Source: Symsagittifera roscoffensis (lineage: Eukaryota > Xenacoelomorpha > Acoela > Convolutidae). Taken from it: a stretch of 64,000 nucleotides of DNA. The notes under the pieces were generated by a model. The model was given only the letters and a program-made list of their open reading frames with translations, had not been told where the DNA came from and ran no database searches. This document shows positions 53,201 to 61,700 of the stretch, in pieces (the stretch's first letter is position 1; every line of letters starts with the position of its first letter). The stretch lies in contig NC_087065.1 in assembly GCF_963678635.1 (NCBI RefSeq), positions 23,269,254 to 23,333,253 of the forward strand, in the 5' to 3' direction. Both the position numbers and the translations under genes were made by a program.

Positions 53201-56200
53201 TCGAGCTGTTCGAACTTTCCAGAGCGACCCACACTAGATGAAATGCAAAATGAAAAACCGGTCCTGCCGGAGATTGAACATTTGAGGGGCAAACTGAAAG
53301 ATGAACAGCTCGAAGCCATCAAGGACGTACTAGAGCGGAACGAGGAAGTTTTTTCGAGGCATAAGGCGGATATCGGGTGTTGTAATTTCGTTGAGCATGA
53401 AATAGAACTTGAGGAAAACGCGGTACCACACAGGGAGGGGGCGAGGCGCATGACCCCACACAAATCGGACGCGTGTAGAAAAGAGATCGAGACGTTACTA
53501 GAGTATGACATGATAGAACCATCCAAGTCACCGTGGGCGTGTGGAGTAGTGATGGCCAAAAAGAAAGGCGACCAGTTGAGGTTTTGTTGTGACTTTCGAT
53601 ACCTGAACTCCGTCACGGTGAAGGATGCCTATCCCATACCTAGGATTGATGAGAGCCTCTCGAAGTTAGGTGATGCAAAATTTTTTACGACTCTTGATTT
53701 AGGCTCGGCCTTTTGGCAAGTACCACTAAGGAAGCAGGACAGGGACAAGACCGGGTTTGCCTGCGAGTTGGGTCTGTTTCAATGGAAACGGATGCCGTTT
53801 GGACTTTGCAATGCCACAGCCACGTTTCAGCGGTTGATGGCACACGCGCTGATAGGCGTAACGAAGAAGTATGGCAACCTGGTAATGTGCTACGTGGATG
53901 ACGTGGTAATAGCGACGCCAACACTGGAAGACCACATTGAGAGACTAGACGAAGTGTTTGCATGCATGAAGAGGTCGGGGCTAAAGTGTAAACCATCAAA
54001 GTGCGAGATACTCAAGGACTCAATAAAATACTTGGGCAGGATGGTAGACAAGCACGGCATCAGACCTGATACGGACGCCGTGGAAGCAGTCCTGACCTGG
54101 AAATCACCGAAGACAGAGCACCAGTTGATGAGCTTCCTGGGTTTCGCTAACTATTATAGAGAGTTCATCAAAGGCTATGCAGACAAGGTATACCCGATGC
54201 AACAATTAATGAGACACAAGGGCAAGAAGTTCACGTGGAACAACAAATTCTCATTCCAGAGGATAAAGAAAGAGCTATGTGAGGCACCAGTACTGGGTAT
54301 GCCGAATGAGAAAGGGATGTACGTGCTGGACACGGATGCGTCGGTAGTCGCGATTTCTGGGATTCTCCACCAAGAACAAGAATGGAATGGGAAGACAGTC
54401 TTGAGACCAATAGCGTACGGGAGCAAAGTCCTGAGTGACACGGAAATGAAGTACGGAGCACCGAAAGCTGAGATGTTCGCGGTGGTTACCTTTGTCGAGA
54501 AATACAGGGAATATCTGGGCAGTGAGCCATTCAAGTTGCGAGTCGACAACAGAGCACTGAGCTGGCTGAAAACGTACTCAATGGACCAAAGTTACATTGG
54601 GAGGTGGATAGTTCGCCTGGACGGATACAACATGATAATTGAGCATAGAACGCGAGATAAACATCAGAATGCCGACAGCTTGAGTAAGAAGACAGAGTTC
54701 TATGAGAGACAAGAGCAAAGAGAAGCAGACAGACCTGAAATCAAAGATGGCTTCTCATTCATGGACAAGGAAACGTACGACAGTCTTCCACTCACGAGAT
54801 GGCTGGACAAGTCAGGCAAACCGATAGAAGATCATCCTGAATTGCCTAAGGAGTCTCCAGAGAAGACCATATTGAGGAAGAGCAAGAGGATTCCGATTGA
54901 GATTATACTCAAGTCGAAGATCGTGAAGGAGACGCTCAAGGCAAAAGGCTATGATCTTAACCAAGTGGAAGCAGGAACTGCACAGATAGATGATGACTTA
55001 ATGAGGTTGCTCGAGAAACTATCAGATGATAAGCCCGTGATCCAGGAGAAGGGTCAAGAGAAACCGGAATTCACTATACTTCGGAGAAAAGAGACAGTGA
55101 ACGATACTGACTCATCAAGAGGAAGCGTCACTGACAGCAAAGATGTCGTGCGGTCACTAGTTGACAAAATCCCCGAAGACATTCTGGAGCAGACCAAGGT
55201 TAGGAAAAAGAAAGTGACGTTCAAGGAAGATACTGAACACCTGGGACTAGGTCAAGAGTCCGGGGAGTGTTCCAGGTTCACGGAAGAAGGAACCGGAGAA
55301 GGAAAATTGTCCGGGGAGCGTGAAGGATGGGATGAAGACTCGGATGAGAGCAGCGAAAACCAAGACAGTCTGTGCATGATACTGGCGGAAGAGAAGACAA
55401 GGCACCACGACAGGGAGTTACAGACGGATCCATCTTCAGGAACATACAACATGGACATACAGGAGATGCGAGGTGGTGAGGAACTTGAGAAAATGGCGGT
55501 CGCAAGGAAACCATTCAGGGAACTATCATGCAACTCAAACATCAGAACGAATCTGGTGCCAGAAGATGATATGAAAATCGTGAAAAGGATGATATGCGTG
55601 AAACTGAGTGATGACATCCACAACCCTGGGGAGATGAATGGACAAATCATGGCGCTAAAGGAGCATGTCAAGGCGAGATATAGGCTGTCAGACCTAATAA
55701 GAGCCCAGAAGAATGACAAAATGACAAGTAACCTCTCCAAATGGATCCAGTCGGGGGTCAAGGAGAAGGGGGAACTTGAGGAAGACAGCTACAAGATCTT
55801 GAGCCAGTTCTACAAAGAAAAGAAAGACTTGCTTTATCACACAGCTGAGGGGGTGGTAGCGTGCAAGAGGAGAGATGAAGAAAAGATATTACACAAACAC
55901 AATCTCATCATACTACCACAGTTGTACCAGACGGAGGTGCTTTTCAGATCACACGACCAGATGGGCCACCAGGGGATAGACAAAGTACAACAAAGGATAC
56001 TTCACAGGTTTGATTGGCCAGGAATGAGAAAAGCTTGCGAGAGATGGGTGAATGCCTGCCTGGCATGTCTCCAGGTAAAAGACCCAAGGAAGATGAAGTT
56101 TCCACTCAAGTCCGTTGAGAGCTCGGAGTTCAATGAAGTGGTGCAGATAGACCATCAAAAAATCTGCATGACAGAGTCGGGATACAACCAGATACTGGTT

Positions 56201-58264
56201 ATAATAGATCACTTCACAAAGTTGGCGGAAGCGGTTCCGTGCCAGACAGCCTCGGCCGAAGAGACATGTGATCATCTGATAACGCATTGGATATCGCGGT
56301 ATGGTTGTCCAATGACTTTCCAGTCGGACAACGGCAAAGCTTTTGTGGGGGACTTGACAAAAGAATTGATGAAGAGATCGCACATTGCTCAAGCACACTC
56401 TACGACCTATCATCCGCAGACCAATGGGTTGGTAGAGAGACAAAACAGGACACTGGTCAACATGTTAAGGGTGTACTGCTCAAGATACATGACGGACTGG
56501 GACAAATACCTGCCACAGGTAGTAGGAGCCTACAACAGTACACAGCACTCAACTACGGGCATCAGTCCTTTCATGATGTTGACGGGCAGGGAGAGAGCAA
56601 TGCCTCTGACATTCTTTTACCCGGAATACGAAGGGAAAAGGACGTCGCCTCAGGCATACGTGAAAGAAGCGATCAAAAGACAACAGGAGTTGAACGAGCT
56701 ATGCAGGAGGAACACGGCGCAAGCGCAAATGAGGCAACGCAGGAAATACGACGAAAAAATATTAAGAGCAAAGCCATATGAAGTGGGCCAATACGTGTGG
56801 GTCTTCCAAAATGTAATACCGCCCAAGGGAACAAAGAAACTACTCAAGAAGTGGAGGGGACCATTCATGATAACGGAGGTTCATCAACAAGGACGGTTCT
56901 ATCGCTTGAGTACTGGGCGAGCGGCACATTATGAAAATCTGAAGCCTCACGTCCCGTCCCCAGAGGATTGGTGCATACCGAAGGACATGGAGGGTCTTGA
57001 GTACCTGGTGGTAGAGCCAGCGTGTGAAGTGAATGAGAAAGGCACTAGAGAGAAAAATGATGGTAATGAGAACTTGAGTTTGGACGACAATGAAAAGATA
57101 GGAATGGAGTCTGATGCAGGATCATTTGTAGAAGAAGACTGGAACGACCCGGAGCAAGACGAGGTGCCGAAATGGATGGAACCGGATCGAACAACACCAC
57201 CGGAAACCAGGACTGGCAATCGTAAACGCACAGGCATGAGGTACAACAGGTACGGGGATGACTTCTTGATCGATAAGATACAGCCAGACAAATTGGGCGA
57301 GGAATTACTGAAGGCAGGCGAACTGGAAGCCGGAGAGGAATGGCAGGTCATTGATGATGGTGGTCATTATCCGCAGGATGATTACTCGACGCCAGAAGTA
57401 GAAACGGATCTCGAACAGAGTGAGATAGAGAGGAGGGAGAACACGAACTTGAGGATTCTAGAGTGGATGCGTGATGTCAAAGACGAGAGCCGCGAAGGAC
57501 AAAGCATTCAGCAAGTCGATGTATCAGCAGCAAATTACATGAAGACAGAGGACCCTCTTGTCGGATGGACGGCAACGGACAGGCCACTACGCGTTCCTCA
57601 GGACAATTCAAACCCGACAACATCGACGGGGACGTCGATAAATATTTTTGTCCGGGGAGTGGGGGTAGGACTTACCCACACCGAAAATTTGATGATAAAG
57701 AAGCTCAAGGAAGTGAGAGAAACGAGTGAATTGGAACTGGAGGAAGAAGAGCCAGAGCCTACTATAGGTCGGAATTTCAAAACGAAATTCGAAATACCCA
57801 ATGAATACTCGGAGAACATCATGATAACGGATAGCGACTTCATCCTGTCAAACAGGACCAGCGCGATCTGCATCACGGCGGACATGAGTTTCAAATCAAG
57901 ATTGGAAGCTGACTTCAAAAGAGAGTACCAGAATGTAGAGTTTCTGTTCAGACAGAGACCAGGACTGGGAGGGATGGCAGCGCTTCCACCGTCAGTGGCA
58001 CAAGTCCCGGGCAAATATCTGTGCTTCCCAGTAACGAGGGTCAATGACAGGAACACAATTGATCCCGAACACGTGATATTGGCACTAACAAGATTACGAG
58101 ACTTCATGATTGAAAGAGGGATAACAGAGGTCTCAATGCCGGTGTATGACCCAAACAGGGGCAAACTGAGCCCGAGGGAATTGTACGCTATCCTACATGT
58201 GGTCTTTGCAGAAACTGAGATAATGGTGTATCTCCATAAGAAGTATTACTTGAGCATCGCCTGA
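50216..58264 (+). CDS. Giant Ty3/gypsy-like Gag-Pol polyprotein with C-terminal macro-domain-like module
   Basis: 2682 codons, residues counted from this ATG. Capsid-like Gag about 175-360; zinc knuckles at 381-394 (CANCGSADHHVADC) and 433-446 (CFFCNQEGHFRMDC); aspartic protease LLDTGAVLSVIP with D740; RT about 1085-1270 with YVDD at 1226-1229; RNase H with D1372 and D1374 in LDTDAS; a long charged linker about 1480-1880; integrase zinc-binding HDQMGHQG...CLAC; integrase core D1979, D2038, E2074 (35 residues between the last two); a GPY/F-type module KWRGPFMITEV near 2215. An acidic linker then leads to about 2530-2682, which reads like a TARG1/OARD1-type macro domain: AICITADMS, EADFKREYQNVE, GKYLCFPVTR (2599-2608), a helix, then SMPVYDPNRGKL (2640-2651) and FAETEIMVYLH. 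The residue I align with the TARG1 catalytic aspartate is Gly, and the lysine position is Arg, so hydrolase activity is doubtful. Confidence 0.93.
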   Translation: MSDNVETTNEERDKNIKKDLQQLKNRYDDVNSQLGSLEKRMDTMSKNQAESSCAIQAKLDAILSNSTSQERPAADRTQGTRVDFVEPQRNKRQSTPLPLTRDTVSIAPTAAKTIMKNGMSSTTTGPGDSTANSNAGPDAMTWANTWEMMNRTLEAFATRNTNSSDRRDGKSRKTFKKPKEFKDDSDGCIDTWVEVMRLHLEQDNLNDERQACTAILSNLEGTALKCVVAKKEEERDTADKIFEILLNRFGSGMKGHQAMMRFEKRRQRDDESIDRFLDDLESLRRRSDPEESTNRRNFSIASKFIDGVKSDDLRTMLATYYTLSKDSAPTPEEMRQKSREYMLMKPKKYSYSENRNTQGGSQPQRSSWYKPRDDMDKRRSCANCGSADHHVADCTTYKQGMKSLGYAPDEEDMSQMEEHEYYSGLIIKIGARCFFCNQEGHFRMDCPLFWEAVKDQSHPKHKLALAAVQNQRNRQNEFESRNLGAPSTELPTKTVKAVSHVNDAIESAAGNSLEINYEKAATESIAKVKQDLAAKEIEQRLKLEIERQNFNEALTGSKQIPEAVPGSTKTGNCNTVKMVTGKPFGISKIGARIMSIITVGGHEVTRNLSEPSDQTIMHIDVYADYLSGISPQTTSRALRALLMRGGSKSVRVDSRYTEAYGPHEVMLNIDGINIYTKTMITCDEDLIGQIYVGKEELKVRSIGHCAMLEEDAMHIGTEADVTGHVLDISGKKTQLRGLLDTGAVLSVIPIETWEKMGFDKGDLIDSRIRLSAANKGALRVLGRTPIIALNLGERNLWMSFIVVENLDESDQFILGRDFIRNFDVTIDLNNAMFRIRNPDRRYAIKPVNLIMANENKAPVFLSRRVRLKANEAAIVSLRMKNYNELSDNKQVCIVPNPNSQSAAVLGRSFSITKSGLCVSVLLNTLDIPITIQRGRKLGYALPVKTRYETIENSKQNEVVDCPNHRDKICILRRLQKIKHSSGLIKSLKSETDDGLSSCSNFPERPTLDEMQNEKPVLPEIEHLRGKLKDEQLEAIKDVLERNEEVFSRHKADIGCCNFVEHEIELEENAVPHREGARRMTPHKSDACRKEIETLLEYDMIEPSKSPWACGVVMAKKKGDQLRFCCDFRYLNSVTVKDAYPIPRIDESLSKLGDAKFFTTLDLGSAFWQVPLRKQDRDKTGFACELGLFQWKRMPFGLCNATATFQRLMAHALIGVTKKYGNLVMCYVDDVVIATPTLEDHIERLDEVFACMKRSGLKCKPSKCEILKDSIKYLGRMVDKHGIRPDTDAVEAVLTWKSPKTEHQLMSFLGFANYYREFIKGYADKVYPMQQLMRHKGKKFTWNNKFSFQRIKKELCEAPVLGMPNEKGMYVLDTDASVVAISGILHQEQEWNGKTVLRPIAYGSKVLSDTEMKYGAPKAEMFAVVTFVEKYREYLGSEPFKLRVDNRALSWLKTYSMDQSYIGRWIVRLDGYNMIIEHRTRDKHQNADSLSKKTEFYERQEQREADRPEIKDGFSFMDKETYDSLPLTRWLDKSGKPIEDHPELPKESPEKTILRKSKRIPIEIILKSKIVKETLKAKGYDLNQVEAGTAQIDDDLMRLLEKLSDDKPVIQEKGQEKPEFTILRRKETVNDTDSSRGSVTDSKDVVRSLVDKIPEDILEQTKVRKKKVTFKEDTEHLGLGQESGECSRFTEEGTGEGKLSGEREGWDEDSDESSENQDSLCMILAEEKTRHHDRELQTDPSSGTYNMDIQEMRGGEELEKMAVARKPFRELSCNSNIRTNLVPEDDMKIVKRMICVKLSDDIHNPGEMNGQIMALKEHVKARYRLSDLIRAQKNDKMTSNLSKWIQSGVKEKGELEEDSYKILSQFYKEKKDLLYHTAEGVVACKRRDEEKILHKHNLIILPQLYQTEVLFRSHDQMGHQGIDKVQQRILHRFDWPGMRKACERWVNACLACLQVKDPRKMKFPLKSVESSEFNEVVQIDHQKICMTESGYNQILVIIDHFTKLAEAVPCQTASAEETCDHLITHWISRYGCPMTFQSDNGKAFVGDLTKELMKRSHIAQAHSTTYHPQTNGLVERQNRTLVNMLRVYCSRYMTDWDKYLPQVVGAYNSTQHSTTGISPFMMLTGRERAMPLTFFYPEYEGKRTSPQAYVKEAIKRQQELNELCRRNTAQAQMRQRRKYDEKILRAKPYEVGQYVWVFQNVIPPKGTKKLLKKWRGPFMITEVHQQGRFYRLSTGRAAHYENLKPHVPSPEDWCIPKDMEGLEYLVVEPACEVNEKGTREKNDGNENLSLDDNEKIGMESDAGSFVEEDWNDPEQDEVPKWMEPDRTTPPETRTGNRKRTGMRYNRYGDDFLIDKIQPDKLGEELLKAGELEAGEEWQVIDDGGHYPQDDYSTPEVETDLEQSEIERRENTNLRILEWMRDVKDESREGQSIQQVDVSAANYMKTEDPLVGWTATDRPLRVPQDNSNPTTSTGTSINIFVRGVGVGLTHTENLMIKKLKEVRETSELELEEEEPEPTIGRNFKTKFEIPNEYSENIMITDSDFILSNRTSAICITADMSFKSRLEADFKREYQNVEFLFRQRPGLGGMAALPPSVAQVPGKYLCFPVTRVNDRNTIDPEHVILALTRLRDFMIERGITEVSMPVYDPNRGKLSPRELYAILHVVFAETEIMVYLHKKYYLSIA

Positions 58265-58783
58265 GTCGGGTACATGGGGGTATCGAGTCGGGTGTGAGGG
58301 AGGAGTCTTGAGTTAGGTACTGGGGTGCGGCGCAGGTAAAGGGATCTTAAGATATGATTGGCATGACAATTAAATTTTAAAACGAGTTAACGGTGCTAAA
58401 ACATAAAATGAATCTGCATGCTTTTAAGGGAATTCCAATTGAATTGTTTTAAGTGATATGAAAATGATAAGATTTTAACCATACTGGTAAAAGGGGGGTC
58501 TCTAGGTTAGGAACATGACATGTCAAGTTTCAATATGCTTTCTGTTTTCAGATCAAGTTTGAAAAACAAAGTTGAAAATCCAACTATACTCAAGCGAGAA
58601 ACAGAGAGAGAAACCTTGATTGAACTCGCGATAATCGGCACTTACGGCAAGTATTTGCAAGGGAACATTTCGAGAGAATTCTTGAGTTGGGTAATACTTG
58701 AGTCGGTAAGGTAATTCTTGAGCTGGTAAGGTAATTCTTGAGCTGGTTAACACATACCTGTATACATCCCGAAGTCACGAAGA
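58265..58783 (+). promoter_or_regulatory. Gag-Pol/ORF2 spacer with a candidate intron
   Basis: A good donor (GCGCAG/GTAAAG, cut after 58335) and a good acceptor (TTTCTGTTTTCAG, cut after 58551) bracket a 216-nt AT-richer segment. The acceptor lies 232 nt before the ORF2 ATG. It could serve a spliced subgenomic RNA for ORF2, as env genes of retroviruses and errantiviruses use. Just before ORF2 a 21-bp unit (GGTAATTCTTGAGCTGGTAA) is tandemly repeated at about 58710-58750. Confidence 0.45.
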
Positions 58784-61700
58784 ATGGCAGACCGATTATG
58801 GAAATCCGTGCCCGCGGCCCTGAAGAAGCCCACTCTTGATGAGCTGTACAGACGCCTGAGGGACTTGGACTACACCCAAATAGACGAGAGAATGGCGGTG
58901 ATGCTGAATGCCATCCTCCAGTTGGAGGACCAGGGTGAGTGCAGGGAGTCTGCAACGGAGGCTGTCTTGATGATCGGCTACACCACCGAGGGAATATCGA
59001 ACCAAGAACAGACCAGATGGTTGTCTTGGAATGTGGATGGAGGAGTAAGGGGTTTTGACTTGGCAAGGAATCCTGGCCTGAATAACAATACCGAATATGG
59101 CGCAGGGGAATTCCCACTACCGACTAGGCCAACAGTAAGATCCACAAGCCAGAGCTCGAGTAGGGTGCCATCGATGTCACGAACGCAACAGACGACCGAG
59201 GCATATCCGGATCTAGGTGTTCTAAAGAAAGAGCTCGAGAAGACGCAGAAGGAAAGGAATAAGGCGAACCTCGATCGGGATCAGGCAAAGCTGGATCGGG
59301 AGAAGGTTCACCTGGAAAGGGACCAGGCGGTCAACGAGCGAGACCAGGCTCTGAGGTTGCTTGAGATGCAAAAAGCTGAACATCAACAGGAGTTAAGGGT
59401 GCGGGAGAACGCCGCAAATCGTGATCAACTGAGGTCGGAATTGGACAGAATAGAACAACGACAACGCGAGCTTGATGCACAGAAGGGAGCCAGGCCGAAG
59501 GAGCGAGTGGTCACCAGCTCGAGGCCAGAGTCACGTATGGAGGTGGATGAAGCCCCCAGAGCAAGAGCACGGTTCAACCTTGACCGCGAGGCCCGAGAAC
59601 ACATGAGTGAAGGGTTGGAAGTCTGGATACCGAATGACGCAACGTCTTCCTTGCGTAGCCTAGAGACGCAACCCATACGCCCACTGATGGATGTGGAGCT
59701 GCCGGGATATACCCCAACCTCGACCTCGAGTGACAGTCAGGTGAGCGGCGGCTCATCGCGTCTGAGAGAACTGGGCGAGAGATTGCGACAAAAGAGTCGT
59801 GAGAGTTCGGCAAGACCGGAGCTTCCCCCGACGTGGAGGGAACAGCCGGTTAGGAGTGTCGTGATCTCGAGTTATAAGAAGAATACAGAGGGGAGGTACC
59901 ACAGGCACAATCGGCTGGACTGGAGTGCGGAGCAGAAAGCTAAGAGAGACTGCTTTCATGATGCGGCCTGGGTGCAGTACTTGGCGCCACCCCGGGTACC
60001 AGAAGGTGCGGTTCACCTAATCGTAGGGGACAGCCTGGCGCGGGTGTTGACCCGGATCCGATCGCAATGGCAGACGGGAATCTTGAGTTTCGCTGGAGCT
60101 GCCACGCCACAGATGTTGGCAACGCTTAACATGCTGGGGATGACCAAAGTATACACGGTGACCCTGATGGTCGGGACCAACGATGTATCAAGGGGTGAAG
60201 CGAGGAAAATAACAAGGCTGCACGATAAGGTGAGCTGCCTTCTTGAGGAACTGAGGATTCAGATGGACCCCATCCTGTTGACGATATGTACTGTCCCCTA
60301 CAACATGATGTTTGATCAGCACGCCTTGGAGATGCACGAGAAGGTGCGGAACCTAAACAAGGTGATAAGAGACATCCACCGGAAGAGTTTGCTCCCTGTC
60401 AGACTGTTGGACGTGGCAGAGCGCATGGAGAAAGAGGGATTCCCTGAAGACACCTCCAGTGATGGAATCCCTTTTGATAGACCAAGGGGAGCAGAGTGGC
60501 TAAACGACGTCTTCCAAGAACACATGAACGCGCTAGAGGCGGATCTGCTAGAGACAGCCCAATTCACATTAGGACCACCTCCGAACCCACCATTCCTTGC
60601 CTCAAGGGCCTTGTCTGGTCGCTTGGGACCGAGAGTTGACACTAGAGACAGTTCAAGGAGCAGCCAGACCAGATTGCAGAGTGCCACGCCAATGGAGTCT
60701 GAGGAGGTGACGTCATCAACACCTCCAAGCTCGGCGATATCCTCAGTGGTAGTGGCGGAGAGCAAACGGGAAAAGAAGTCTATGGAGACCGCTCGCTTGA
60801 GATATCCTGAGAAGGTGAAAGAACTGGATCTAGAGAGTTTGGAATGCAGGCGAGAATTGGCGGAAACCCTGGGGATCGAACGAGTGTCACACGAGGATTT
60901 GAATAGGCATCATTGCGTGGACTGGTTGAAAGCTCATGAGGCGCACTTCTCGAGAGCGAAGTTGATGGAGACCACAGACCTGACTGGAATTCCCACAAAA
61001 ACGATCATGGGACCCATTAACTACAGACCTCTCAAGCTGCTGGGGAGTCCTGGACTTATAGCAGAACCTCCCAAGCACCGAACTAGCATCGCCAGGATCA
61101 GGTTGGCAACCCCGGCACAGTTAAAGGTGGTAGACAAGCTACTCAATCCGGGAGGAACGGGATTGCCAGATGCCGCTTACGAAGGCTCGAAATTGGCGCA
61201 AGATCCCAGGTACGGGAAGCCCTGTGGGAGTACCCAGCTGGCCACAACCCTGGCAGTTTATGATAGAGCAGATCCAGCTGCTGCGAGAGTAGTCATTGTG
61301 GCGGGATCAGACTTCGAAGGAACGTCTCCCAAGTTGTTCTGGCCGGAGACTTTGATATACTCTTTGCCAGGAGCTGAATTAAATCAGATGTTAACTCTGG
61401 TGGTGGCAATAAAGTCGGAGATGCCCTGTGAACCTGAGCTGCTATTGTTTGCAGGAATGAATGATCACCTGCACGCGATGGGACTTCTTGAGCAACTAAA
61501 GGGCGATGAAATTCCGACATCGAGGAAGATATGGGAAGCCATTCAAGCGCTGTTTGCGGCGATGAATGAAGTGCAAGAGAATGTTGTCTCGAGATTCGGG
61601 TCCAAGACGAAGGTGGTGTTTACCACATCCCCTGGATACGCGAATATGCCACCCGCCCTACAGTTCGTGTACGCGGTCTTGATCCTGATAGCAGAAGGGA

